Assembly (NCBI GenBank): GCA_050744325.1
Contig: JBOGHK010000074.1
Coordinates: 10,733 to 74,732, forward strand
DNA length: 64,000 nt
Direction: 5' to 3'
Source of the DNA: DASXTK01 sp050744325
GTDB taxonomy: Bacteria; Actinomycetota; Acidimicrobiia; Acidimicrobiales; VFJN01
The position numbers and the translations under genes were made by a program. The first letter of the stretch is position 1. Each line of letters opens with the position of its first letter. This document shows positions 1-8,208 of this stretch, piece by piece. Under the pieces are notes generated by a model that was not told where the DNA came from, searched no databases, and was given only the letters and a program-made list of their open reading frames with translations.

Positions 1-89
1 AGGAAGCTCAGCGTGCCTTGGGCGACCACCCGCCAGTGCTCGGGATCGTCGGACCAGCCGTGGCCGGCGCCGGCGGGGCACGGCCTCAC
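1..89 (-). CDS. 5' end of an unidentified minus-strand gene (truncated by the window)
   Basis: A minus-strand frame stays open from a GTG at 89 down to base 1 and reads about 29 codons, including the stretch GHGWSDDPEHWRVV. It lies about 36 bases downstream of the GH65 phosphorylase stop in the same direction, so it would be the third gene of that operon. Third-position GC is high, as in real genes here. Too little is present to name a family, and a plus-strand frame is also open to position 108, so this is a tentative call. Confidence 0.3.
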   Translation of the reverse strand, partial: MRPCPAGAGHGWSDDPEHWRVVAQGTLSF

Positions 90-124
90 GGCGGCAGCGC
101 CGGACTGACGTGCGAGAGGTTGCC

Positions 125-2491
125 CTAGTCCGTCGAGGTGTGGCCAGGGCTTCGACGCCGAGGCTCGCGGCCCGGAGGCTGGACTGGCCGGTCGATCCGC
201 AGCAGCGGTGGGATCGACTGTCGCACCCGCTCGTCACCGAGAGCCACGTCCTGGTCGTGGCTGGTGATCGTGATCGGCGGGCCTTCCAACAGCTCGTAGA
301 CGACCTCGCCGGGGTGGGCGGTGACGCAGATGCGCCGGCCCCGGTAGCGGACGCGGAACGCCAGGCGGGTGATCCTCGGCGGCAGGCGCGGGGCGAAGGT
401 CAGCCGGCGCTTGCGGGCCCGCATCCCGCCGAACCCTTCGACCAGCGCGGTCCAGGCTCCGGCCAGCGACGCCATGTGGAGACCGTCCCGGGTGTTGTGA
501 CCGAAGTCGGCCAGGTCCACCAGCGCCGCCTCACCTAGGTAGTCGTGCGCCAGCTCGAGATGGCCCAGCTCGGCGGCGATGACCGCCTGGGTGCACGCCG
601 ACAGCGAGGAGTCCCGGACCGTGAGCGCCTCGTAGTAGGTGAAGTTGCGGTCCTTCTCCTCCCAGGTGAACGCGTGGCCCTGCAGGTGCATGGCCAGGAC
701 CAGGTCGGCCTGCTTGATCACCTGCTTCCGGTAGAGGTCGAAGTACGGGAAGTGCAACAACAGCGGGTACTTCTCGGGCGGGGTCTGGGCGAAGTCCCAC
801 CGCTCGTGATCGGTGAAGCCCTGGCTCTGGGGATGGACACCGCGCCGCTCGTCGTAGGGGATGAGCATCGCCTTCGCTGCGTCGCGCCACGACGCGGTCT
901 CCTCGGGGCTGACGTCGAGTTGCTCGGCCACCTCGGGCTGGCTGACCGCGACATCGGCCGCCGCGACGAGGTTCTGCTGTGCCATCAGGTTCGTGTAGAC
1001 GTTGTTGTCGGCGATGGCGCTGTACTCGTCCGGCCCCGTGACCCCATCGATGCGGAACCGGCCGTCGGTGTCGTGGTGGCCCAGGCTGCGCCAGAGGCGG
1101 GCCGTCTGGACCAGCAGCTCGGCGGCGACGTCGCGCTCGAAGTCGGCGTCGTCGGTGGCGTCGAGGTAGCGCACGACGGCGTCGGCGATGTCGGCATTGA
1201 TGTGGAACCCGGCGGTGCCTGCCGGCCAGTAGCCGGACGACTCCCAACCCCGAAGCGTGCGCCAAGGAAAGGCGGCGCCCTGGAGGCCCAGCTCGTGGGC
1301 CCGGTCGACGGCGATCGGGAGCGTGAGCTGGCGCCAGCGGAGCACATCCGCCGCGGCAGCAGGCTGCGTGTAGGTCAACACCGGCAGGACGAAGGTCTCG
1401 GTGTCCCAGAACGTGTGGCCGTCGTAACCCGTGCCGGTGAGGCCCTTTGCCGGGATCGGGCGCTGCTCGGAGCGGGCCGCCGACTGCAGGATGTGGAACA
1501 GGCCGAACCGCACCGCCTGCTGCACCTCGGGGTCGCCGTCGAGGTCGACGTCGGCTCCAGCCCAGAACTCGTCGAGGTATGCCCGCTGCTCGGCCAGCAG
1601 GCCGTCCCAGCCGGTGAGATGGGCAGCCGCCAACGCGGCGACCACCTGGTCGTGCAGCGCCGGGCGGGTCCGCCGGCTCGACCAGCCGTAGGCCACGAAC
1701 TTGACCAGTGTGAGCTTCTGGCCCGGTTGCAGCCGCATGGCAAGTGTCAGGCGGCAGACGTCCGGGCCGCTGGTGATCTCGCGGTCGACGTCGACGCTGT
1801 CGCAGTCGACGACGTGGCGCATGCCCGCCGCCACCCGCAGGCCGCTCTGGCGGGTGCGGTGGATCAGCAGGCCGCTGCTGCCGTTGGTGATGTGCTCCTC
1901 GGAGAGCAGCGGGCTCTCCAACGCCGCGGCGGCGCGCGGGTCCTTGCTCTGGGGCGGCAGCTCTTCGTTGGCGACCAGCTCGGACTGGACGACGATCCGA
2001 AGCGGCCCGTCGACCGGCTCGACCTCATAGCAGATGGCGACGATGGCCCTCTGGGTGAGCGACACCAGGCGGGTGGAGTTGATGCGCACGGTGTCGCCGG
2101 CCGGCGAGGTCCACTCGACCTGGCGCCGCAGCGTGCCGGCACGGAAGTCGAGCGTGCGCTCGTGGGCGTTGAGCGTGCCGTAGCGGACGTCGAACGGCTC
2201 GTCGTCGACCAGCAGCCGGATCAGCTTGCCGTTGGTGACGTTGATCACGGTCTGCCCGGCCTCGGGGTAGCCGTAGCCGGCCTCGGCGTAGGGCAGTGGC
2301 CGCAGCTCGTAGACCGAGTTGAGGTAGCTGCCGGGCAAACCGTGGGGGTCGCCCTCGTCGAGGTTGCCTCGCAGGCCGATGTGCCCGTTGGACAGGGCGA
2401 ACACCGACTCGCTCTGCGGCAGCGCCGCGACGTCGAGGTCGCGCTCGGTCACCGCCCACTGCTCGACCGTGTAGCGCGTCGCGTCGCTCAC
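125..2491 (-). CDS. Glycoside hydrolase family 65 protein (trehalose/maltose/kojibiose phosphorylase type)
   Basis: 788 aa, the usual length of GH65 inverting phosphorylases, which cleave an alpha-glucosyl disaccharide with phosphate to beta-glucose 1-phosphate plus glucose in the cytoplasm. The N-terminal super-sandwich domain has LSNGHIGLRGNLDEG near residue 35; the (alpha/alpha)6 barrel carries KGLTGTGYDGHTFWDTE near residue 350 and GVTGPDEYSAIADNNVYTN near 487, where the Glu of TGPDEY is the family's catalytic acid. The GTG start at 2491 overlaps the stop of the upstream beta-phosphoglucomutase gene (GTGA), so the two are translationally coupled. That partner converts the beta-glucose 1-phosphate product to glucose 6-phosphate and fixes the pathway. 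The disaccharide (trehalose, maltose, kojibiose or nigerose) cannot be decided from sequence alone. Confidence 0.9.
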   Translation of the reverse strand: MSDATRYTVEQWAVTERDLDVAALPQSESVFALSNGHIGLRGNLDEGDPHGLPGSYLNSVYELRPLPYAEAGYGYPEAGQTVINVTNGKLIRLLVDDEPFDVRYGTLNAHERTLDFRAGTLRRQVEWTSPAGDTVRINSTRLVSLTQRAIVAICYEVEPVDGPLRIVVQSELVANEELPPQSKDPRAAAALESPLLSEEHITNGSSGLLIHRTRQSGLRVAAGMRHVVDCDSVDVDREITSGPDVCRLTLAMRLQPGQKLTLVKFVAYGWSSRRTRPALHDQVVAALAAAHLTGWDGLLAEQRAYLDEFWAGADVDLDGDPEVQQAVRFGLFHILQSAARSEQRPIPAKGLTGTGYDGHTFWDTETFVLPVLTYTQPAAAADVLRWRQLTLPIAVDRAHELGLQGAAFPWRTLRGWESSGYWPAGTAGFHINADIADAVVRYLDATDDADFERDVAAELLVQTARLWRSLGHHDTDGRFRIDGVTGPDEYSAIADNNVYTNLMAQQNLVAAADVAVSQPEVAEQLDVSPEETASWRDAAKAMLIPYDERRGVHPQSQGFTDHERWDFAQTPPEKYPLLLHFPYFDLYRKQVIKQADLVLAMHLQGHAFTWEEKDRNFTYYEALTVRDSSLSACTQAVIAAELGHLELAHDYLGEAALVDLADFGHNTRDGLHMASLAGAWTALVEGFGGMRARKRRLTFAPRLPPRITRLAFRVRYRGRRICVTAHPGEVVYELLEGPPITITSHDQDVALGDERVRQSIPPLLRIDRPVQPPGREPRRRSPGHTSTD

Positions 2492-3231
2492 CGGCCCTGC
2501 CCCATCAGCTCGCTCAGGTCCTGCACCACGACGTCTGCACCATGCTGTCGCAGCGCGGCGGCCTCGTTCCCGCGGTCGACGCCGACCACGAACGCGAAGC
2601 CGCCGGCCTGTCCGGCCTCGACGCCGGCGAGGGCGTCCTCGAACACTGCAGCCGCGGTCGGCCCCACGCCCAGCGCCTCGGCGCCGGCCAGGAACGTATC
2701 GGGCGCCGGCTTGCCGGCCAGCCCACGCTCCTCGGCGACGACGCCGTCGATGCGGGCGTCGAACAGGTCGGCGATGCCGGTGGCCTCGAGGACCTGGGCG
2801 GTGTTGGCGCTCGAAGACACCACAGCGGTCGGCATCCCCGCGGCACGGACCGCCCGGACGTAGTCCACCGATCCCTCGAAGACCTCGACACCGCCTTCTG
2901 CCATGCGCTGCAGCACCAGGGTGTTCTTACGGTTGCTCAGGCCGTGCACGGTCAGGGCGCCATCGGGGTCCGACGACGTTCCCTCGGGGAGCTCGATGCC
3001 GCGGGATGCCAGGAAGGTGCGGGTGCCGTCCGCTCGCCGCCGGCCGTCCACGTAGCGCTCGTAGTCGACGGCCTCGAAGGGCACGAACGGCTCGCTGTTG
3101 CGTTCGGCCCAGCCCTGAAGGAAGTCGTCGAACATGTCCTTCCAGGCGGCCATGTGGACCGATGCCGTGCGGGTCAGCACACCGTCGAGATCGAACAGGC
3201 ATGCCGTCACGCTGGGAGGGAGTCCGAGCAT
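2488..3231 (-). CDS. Beta-phosphoglucomutase family HAD hydrolase
   Basis: 247 aa. The N-terminus has the HAD motif I CLFDLDGVLTRTA with nucleophile Asp and acid/base Asp two residues on; VVSSSANTAQVLEATG near residue 135 is motif II; GLAGKPAPDTFLAGAEALG near 168 supplies the Lys of motif III and VFEDALAGVEAG near 193 the acidic motif IV. The cap domain between motifs I and II matches the beta-PGM/trehalose-phosphorylase-associated subfamily. It interconverts beta-glucose 1-phosphate and glucose 6-phosphate, so it completes the GH65 reaction encoded by the next gene, which overlaps it by four bases. The ATG at 3231 is the first gene of this minus-strand unit and lies divergent from the lipase-like gene at 3319. 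Confidence 0.9.
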   Translation of the reverse strand: MLGLPPSVTACLFDLDGVLTRTASVHMAAWKDMFDDFLQGWAERNSEPFVPFEAVDYERYVDGRRRADGTRTFLASRGIELPEGTSSDPDGALTVHGLSNRKNTLVLQRMAEGGVEVFEGSVDYVRAVRAAGMPTAVVSSSANTAQVLEATGIADLFDARIDGVVAEERGLAGKPAPDTFLAGAEALGVGPTAAAVFEDALAGVEAGQAGGFAFVVGVDRGNEAAALRQHGADVVVQDLSELMGQGR

Positions 3232-3318
3232 CTATGGAGGCTAACGGGCCTCGCTTCGCCCGTACCGGCATGTCGCACGACCCGTCCCGGGGAACCGGCA
3301 CCGCATAGCGTCTCCGGT

Positions 3319-4449
3319 GTGTTCGAGGGGACGGACTTCTACGCGGTACCCGACCCGCTGCCCGGCGGCCCCCCGGGCACCTTGCTGAGGTGCCAGCCCG
3401 TAGCCGCGGCCGACGGGTCGATCGCCGGCGCTGTCGTCTGGCGGATCATGTACCTGTCCCGGTCGCTCCAGGGTGAGCCGATCGCCGTCACCGGTGTGGC
3501 CCTGGTGCCGACGTCCGAGCCTCCGGTGGGCGGCCGGCCGCTGGTGACCATGGGCCACGGCACGGCGGGCATCGCCGACCGCTGCGCACCGTCGCGTCAG
3601 GCCGACGTCGTCGCCGCCCTCGTGCAGCGGTGCTGTCCGCCCCACGAGCCCGTGCGTGCGGGCTACCTGGTGGTGGTCAGCGACTACGAGGGCCTGGGTA
3701 CGCCCGGCCGTCACCCCTACCTGGTGGGCGAGAGCGAGGGTCGCAGCATGCTCGACGCGGCCAAGGCGGCGCGCCAGCTGCCCGACGCCGACGCCCAGGA
3801 CCGGTTGGCCGTGTTCGGCTACTCCCAGGGAGGACACGCCGCGCTGTGGGCCCAGCAGATCGCCGCAGAGTGGGCGCCGCGCCTCGAGGTCGTCGGGACG
3901 GTGGCGGGCGCACCGGTCACCGAGCTCCCGGCGATCTACGCCGCTCTGGGGTCGCTGTCGGACGCGAAGCTGCTGCTGAGGATCGTTGCCGGATTCCACG
4001 CCGCCTACCCGGACGCCGATCCCGCGTCGGTGCTCAACGAGGACGGCCTGGCGGCACTCCCGCAGGTCGACACGCTGTGCGACGGCGAGATCGGCGCCGA
4101 CCTCGGCCTCCGCAACGCCGACCTGCTGCGCACGGACTACCTGACGGCCGAGCCGTGGTCGTCGCTCGTCGCGCGCAGCGATCCCGGCCAGACGGCCACC
4201 AGCACCCCGATCCTGTTGCTGCACAGCGCCGACGACGAGACGGTGCCGGTCGAGCTCAGCGGCCTCCTCTACGACCGGCTCCGGGCCGTGGGACAACGGG
4301 TCGAGCGCCGCGTGTACGACCGCGGCGAGGGCCATGCCGCAGCCGCCCCCGCCGCGGTCGCCGACGCCATCGCCTGGTTCGCGACCTGCGGCTCAGCCGT
4401 CGGTCACTCGACGGCGCCGGACCCGCCCAACGCGAGCCGCCCCGCGTAG
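3319..4449 (+). CDS. Secretory-lipase-family (LIP-type) alpha/beta hydrolase
   Basis: 376 aa from the GTG at 3319. The oxyanion-hole region GHGTAGIADRCAPS lies near residue 80, the nucleophile elbow GYSQGGHA puts the catalytic Ser at about 169, LLLHSADDETVPVE supplies the Asp and GEGHAAAAPAA the C-terminal His. The arrangement fits the fungal/actinobacterial LIP family of esterases acting on acyl esters. No signal peptide is visible despite the family name, so it may be cytoplasmic or exported by another route. A TAGCGT hexamer at 3306-3311 lies seven bases before the GTG, suggesting a leaderless mRNA. The 3' end overlaps the convergent acyl-CoA dehydrogenase gene by 46 bp. Confidence 0.8.
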   Translation: MFEGTDFYAVPDPLPGGPPGTLLRCQPVAAADGSIAGAVVWRIMYLSRSLQGEPIAVTGVALVPTSEPPVGGRPLVTMGHGTAGIADRCAPSRQADVVAALVQRCCPPHEPVRAGYLVVVSDYEGLGTPGRHPYLVGESEGRSMLDAAKAARQLPDADAQDRLAVFGYSQGGHAALWAQQIAAEWAPRLEVVGTVAGAPVTELPAIYAALGSLSDAKLLLRIVAGFHAAYPDADPASVLNEDGLAALPQVDTLCDGEIGADLGLRNADLLRTDYLTAEPWSSLVARSDPGQTATSTPILLLHSADDETVPVELSGLLYDRLRAVGQRVERRVYDRGEGHAAAAPAAVADAIAWFATCGSAVGHSTAPDPPNASRPA

Positions 4450-5657
4450 GTGAGCGTGATCTCCGGGTTGAGCGGGTGGAACACCGCGGCGCGGACGTCG
4501 CGGAAGGCCCGCTCGAGAGGACAGCGGCGCAGATACGCCCGTCCGCCCACGACCTCCATCGCCAGGGCGACGACCTCGCCGGCCGCGATCGCAGCCTCTC
4601 GCTTGGCCAGCATCACCATGGCCATCGTCTCGCCGTCGGCCTCGAAGTCGTCGCCAAGCTGGTCGATCGAGCCCATCAACGCCCACCAGGCCACACGGAG
4701 CCTGGCGTCCATCAATCCGACCTGACGCTGGATCCGCACCAGGTCAGCCGATGGCGTGACCCCCCGCGACCCTCCGGTCGCCTGGGCAACCGCGTAGTCG
4801 CGTGCGCCTGCCGCGATCCCGAAGTAGGTCGCCCCGCCCACCGGCGCGAAGTGGAGGGCCGCGACCTGCAGTGCAGGCCCGAACTCGCCCCAGGGGCGCC
4901 GGGCGACGATCCGCTCGCTCGGCACGAGCACCTCCTCGAACACCAGGTCGTGGCTCGCGGTGCCGCGCATCCCCATGCTGTCCCAGGTCTCCTCGATCCG
5001 CACCCCGTCGGCCGCCAGCGGGACCGAGAAGTGCAGCACCTCGGAGCCCGGGGCGGGCACCTCGCCTTGGGCGCAGAGGACCGCAGAGGTCGAGATGACG
5101 CTTGCCTCCGGAGCCTGGCTGCAGAACGACTTGCGTCCCGTCACGCGGAAGCCGCCGCCCTCGTCGTCGACGACGGCGACCGTCGAGGGCCACAACCAGT
5201 CCGATCCGCCGCTGGTCGCCACGATGAGGTCCTCGGCGGCGATCCGTCGGAGCACCCCTTCGGCGTCGGGCGCACCATGGTTCCGCCGGTACACCTGGAC
5301 CAGCGTGCCGTAGAGGTGCATCGCCGCCGCCAGGGCCGTGGCCCCGTCGTGCCGGGCCAGCTCGGCTTGGGCGTAGCAGACCTGGCGGATGCTGGCGCCG
5401 AGCCCGCCGAGCTCGGTGGGCACGGCCAGCCGGAGGTAGCCGTTCGCCCGCATCGCCGCGTAGGCCTCGGTGACGAAGCTGGCGTCCCGATCGTGATTCG
5501 TGGCATGCGCCGCCGCGACGGCACCGACCTCGGCGGCCAGCTCCACGAACCGGTCGTCGTCGTGGCGGAGCGGCGCAGGGTGCCGATCTCCTGGGCCCGG
5601 TCGTCTCTCGCCGCCGTTGTCCTGTGTGGGCGCGGTGATGGTTGTCGTCGTCGTCAT
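4404..5657 (-). CDS. Acyl-CoA dehydrogenase family protein
   Basis: 417 aa from the ATG at 5657; the frame is open to an ATG at 5726, but the extra 23 residues are non-homologous in character and the first acyl-CoA-dehydrogenase helix starts well after either start. Visible family features are the N-terminal helical domain (FVTEAYAAMRANGYLRLAVP), the middle beta domain with GRKSFCSQAPEASVISTSAV and DSMGMRGTASHDLVFEEV, and a C-terminal helical domain ending in EVVGGRAYLRRCPLERAFRD. The DxxGMRGTxS pattern and lack of a clear catalytic Glu resemble the flavin monooxygenase/dibenzothiophene-desulfurisation-like branch, so the product may be an FAD/FMN oxidase or monooxygenase rather than a beta-oxidation enzyme. 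It is divergent from an HxlR regulator. Confidence 0.8.
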   Translation of the reverse strand: MTTTTTITAPTQDNGGERRPGPGDRHPAPLRHDDDRFVELAAEVGAVAAAHATNHDRDASFVTEAYAAMRANGYLRLAVPTELGGLGASIRQVCYAQAELARHDGATALAAAMHLYGTLVQVYRRNHGAPDAEGVLRRIAAEDLIVATSGGSDWLWPSTVAVVDDEGGGFRVTGRKSFCSQAPEASVISTSAVLCAQGEVPAPGSEVLHFSVPLAADGVRIEETWDSMGMRGTASHDLVFEEVLVPSERIVARRPWGEFGPALQVAALHFAPVGGATYFGIAAGARDYAVAQATGGSRGVTPSADLVRIQRQVGLMDARLRVAWWALMGSIDQLGDDFEADGETMAMVMLAKREAAIAAGEVVALAMEVVGGRAYLRRCPLERAFRDVRAAVFHPLNPEITLTYAGRLALGGSGAVE

Positions 5658-5738
5658 GTTCCCGCCGTTCTCTCGTGTCCGTGGATGGTGGTCGTCCGCC
5701 AGGCGGCCCGCCGTCGTGGCCGTCACGCAGACCGTATG

Positions 5739-5854
5739 ACTGGTTCAGGCCCGCCGGGTAGTACACAGACTGAACCGTGGGCGGCATCGACGGGAGCCGG
5801 CAGGTGGCGGTCGCGCGTCTTCGCCCAGGTAACGACTGGTACAACGGCTGAACC
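5739..5854. promoter_or_regulatory. Operator-like inverted repeats between acyl-CoA dehydrogenase and HxlR genes
   Basis: The 214-bp divergent intergenic region holds GGTTCAG at 5742-5748, its reverse complement CTGAACC at 5770-5776, and a second CTGAACC at 5848-5854 whose partner GGTACA at 5838-5843 gives a 17-bp near-palindrome ending 17 bases before the HxlR start. Winged-helix regulators of this family usually bind short palindromes in the gap to a divergently transcribed target. The repeats are seen; the protein that binds them is inferred. Confidence 0.5.
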
Positions 5855-5871
5855 TCGTGGATGCTTAGGGG

Positions 5872-6561
5872 ATGCGGACCTACGCCCAGTACTGCCCCAT
5901 CTCCCGCTCGCTCGAGGTGCTCGGCGATCGATGGACATTGCTGATCATCCGAGACATGCACATCGGCGCCCGCCGGTTCAACGAGATCGCCCGGGGTCTG
6001 CCCGGCATCTCGCGGGCGCTGCTGGCCCGGCGGCTCCGGCAGCTGGCGGCCGCAGGCCTCGTCCGCCGGACTGACGACGGCTACGAGATGACCCGGGCTG
6101 CCGAGGACCTTCGGCCGCTGGTGATGAGCCTGGCCGACTGGGGTGCCCGCTACGCGTTCGGCGAACCGCGTCCCGAGGAGCTCGACCCCGACCTGCTGAT
6201 GTGGTGGATGCACGGCGGCATCGACACCAGCGAGGTCACCCAGCGCACCGTGGTCGCGATCGACCTGACCGACCACCGCCGCACGTTCTGGCTGGTGATC
6301 GAGCCGGGAGACGCATCGGTTTGCCACACGGATCCCGGCTTCGCGGTCGACGCGGTGCTGTCCTCCGACGTGTCGACCCTTTACCAGGTGTGGGAAGCCA
6401 AGATCGACCTGCTGGACGCCTTGCGATCGGGCCGGGTCAGCGTCGATGGCCCTCGCTGGGTCATCCGCGGGCTGGCCCAGTGGCTGCAGTCCAGCCCGGT
6501 TGCACCATACGTGCGGGCCATCCGGGCCGAAGCGGTGACCCACGCAGCCGGCGAGGCATGA
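5872..6561 (+). CDS. HxlR-family winged-helix transcriptional regulator with C-terminal SCP2-like domain
   Basis: 229 aa. Residues 1-100 are an HxlR domain: CPISRSLEVLGDRWTLLIIR followed by GARRFNEIARGLPGISRALL and the wing LAAAGLVRRTDDGYEMT. Residues about 110-220 resemble the sterol-carrier-like C-terminal domain found in a subset of actinobacterial HxlR proteins (IDLTDHRRTFWLVIEPGDAS, then LLDALRSGRVSVDG). That domain may sense a hydrophobic or acyl ligand, which would suit control of the divergent acyl-CoA dehydrogenase-like gene. Its stop codon overlaps the start of the next gene by ATGA. Confidence 0.85.
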   Translation: MRTYAQYCPISRSLEVLGDRWTLLIIRDMHIGARRFNEIARGLPGISRALLARRLRQLAAAGLVRRTDDGYEMTRAAEDLRPLVMSLADWGARYAFGEPRPEELDPDLLMWWMHGGIDTSEVTQRTVVAIDLTDHRRTFWLVIEPGDASVCHTDPGFAVDAVLSSDVSTLYQVWEAKIDLLDALRSGRVSVDGPRWVIRGLAQWLQSSPVAPYVRAIRAEAVTHAAGEA

Positions 6562-7118
6562 TCAGGGCCATGGTTGGCACGCTCGCATGGGTTCCCGCGC
6601 TCGACCGGCCGGATCTGCTCGCCGATCCGGTGACCAAGGCTCTCCAGCTGATCGGCCCCCAGGCGGACCAGGTGCGGGTGGCCGAGATCGATCCCGAGCT
6701 CGCCGACACGCAGGCGTTCTGCGCCACCTACGACGTGGCGCCCGACATCTCGGCCAACTGCGTGGTCGTCGCCGCCAAGCGCGGTGGGCAACGCACCCTC
6801 GCGGCCTGCGTCGTCCTGGCGACTTCGCGCGCCGACGTCAACGGCCTGGTGCGCCGGCACCTGGATGCCCGCAAGGCGTCGTTCGCCCCGATGGATCTCG
6901 CCGTGGCCGAGACAGGCATGGAGTACGGCGGGATCACGCCGGTCGGCCTCCCCGCCGACTGGCCCGTGCTGATCGACCCTGCGGTGGTCGCCGCCGGTGA
7001 TGTCGTGGTCGGCAGCGGGACCCGCACATCGAAGCTGCTGCTTGCCGGCTCGCTGCTCGCCGACCAACCAGGCGCAGAGGTGCTCGTGGGCCTCGGCCTG
7101 TCCGCGAACCCGCGCTGA
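6558..7118 (+). CDS. YbaK/EbsC-type aminoacyl-tRNA deacylase family protein
   Basis: 186 aa from the ATG at 6558, chosen because it forms an ATGA overlap with the HxlR stop; an ATG at 6570 is an alternative. The fold signature is seen in ISANCVVVAAKRGGQRTLAACVVLA, VRRHLDARKASFAPMDLAVAETG and MEYGGITPVGLPADWPVLID. The family hydrolyses mischarged aminoacyl-tRNAs such as Cys-tRNA-Pro or Ala-tRNA-Pro in trans. Its tie to the HxlR gene is positional only, and the substrate cannot be told from sequence. Confidence 0.75.
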   Translation: MIRAMVGTLAWVPALDRPDLLADPVTKALQLIGPQADQVRVAEIDPELADTQAFCATYDVAPDISANCVVVAAKRGGQRTLAACVVLATSRADVNGLVRRHLDARKASFAPMDLAVAETGMEYGGITPVGLPADWPVLIDPAVVAAGDVVVGSGTRTSKLLLAGSLLADQPGAEVLVGLGLSANPR

Positions 7119-7146
7119 CCACGTACGAGGGGGAGATGTCGGGCGT

Positions 7147-8208
7147 ATGCGCTTCGATCTGATGACACAGGGCCTCCCGCTGCGGCGAATGCAGCAGCTC
7201 GCCCGCGACGCCGAGGCCGCCGGATTCTCCGGGCTGGTGGTCACCGAGGCCGGACGCACCGCCTACCTCGGCTGCGCCGCGGCGGCGCTCGCGGCCGACG
7301 TCGACCTGCTGACCGGCGTCGCCGTCGCTTTCCCGCGCAGCCCGATGGTGACGGCGCAGGTCGCCTGGGAGCTGGCCGAGGCGACCGGCGGCCGGTTCCG
7401 CCTGGGGTTGGGCACCCAGGTCCGCGCCCACGTCGAGCGCCGTTACGGTGCCGCGTTCGATCCGCCGGGGCCGCGGATGCGCGACTACGTCGAAGCGCTG
7501 CGCTCGATCTTCGCTGCGTTCCGCACCGGGGCCCCGCTGGCCCACCAGGGCGAGTACTGGACGCTGTCCCTGCTCCCGGCCATGTGGTCGCCCGGGGCGA
7601 TCGACACTGCCGACCCGCCGATCGACCTCGCGGCGGTGAACCCCTGGATGCTGCGGCTCGCGGGCGAGATCGCCGACGGGGTCCACGTCCATCCGCTCAA
7701 CACGGCCACCTACCTGCAGGACACCGTGCTCCCGAACGTCGAGGTGGGTGCCAGCCGCAACGGTCGCCGACGCGACGAGCTCGAGCTGATCGTCCCGACG
7801 TTCGCCGCACCCGGCGCGGGCGCCGACGAGCAGCGCGCGTGGCGCGAGATGGCACGGATGCAGGTCGCCTTCTACGGATCGACGCCCAACTACGGGTTCA
7901 TCTTCGAGCAGCTCGGCCGGCCGGAGACGACCCCGCGGCTACGCGAGCGCCAGAAAGTCGGCGACCTCGCCGGGATGGCGGCGGTGATCGACGACGAGCT
8001 GCTCGACCACTTCTGCGTGAGCGGGGACTGGGGTGCGGTGGCCGACGGCCTCGTCGCTCGATACTCGGGCGTCGCCACCCGTCTGGTGTCCTACTTCGCC
8101 GGCCTGGCCTGGGCTCGTGACGCCGCGGCGCTCGGGCCGTGGGGCGAGCTGGCCCGCCACCTCGGCCAGGTGCGGCCGTCGACGTCAGAACCAGGGACTA
8201 CGCGTTGA
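7147..8208 (+). CDS. LLM-class F420-dependent oxidoreductase
   Basis: 353 aa from the ATG at 7147, preceded by a GGGGGAG purine run about ten bases upstream. It shows the luciferase-like TIM-barrel pattern: MQQLARDAEAAGFSGLVVTE at the start, LLTGVAVAFPRSPMVTAQVA in strand 2-3, TGGRFRLGLGTQVRAHVERR near residue 80, then PIDLAAVNPWMLRLAGEIAD near 165. In actinobacteria this branch normally uses coenzyme F420, not FMN. The substrate is unknown. The 3' end overlaps the convergent membrane-protein gene by 11 bp. Confidence 0.85.
   Translation: MRFDLMTQGLPLRRMQQLARDAEAAGFSGLVVTEAGRTAYLGCAAAALAADVDLLTGVAVAFPRSPMVTAQVAWELAEATGGRFRLGLGTQVRAHVERRYGAAFDPPGPRMRDYVEALRSIFAAFRTGAPLAHQGEYWTLSLLPAMWSPGAIDTADPPIDLAAVNPWMLRLAGEIADGVHVHPLNTATYLQDTVLPNVEVGASRNGRRRDELELIVPTFAAPGAGADEQRAWREMARMQVAFYGSTPNYGFIFEQLGRPETTPRLRERQKVGDLAGMAAVIDDELLDHFCVSGDWGAVADGLVARYSGVATRLVSYFAGLAWARDAAALGPWGELARHLGQVRPSTSEPGTTR

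Noticed and set aside
3630..6074. Long plus-strand frame spanning lipase, acyl-CoA dehydrogenase and the HxlR start
   Set aside because: Crosses three real genes on both strands in the wrong frames and has Arg/Pro/Gly-rich sequence without motifs.
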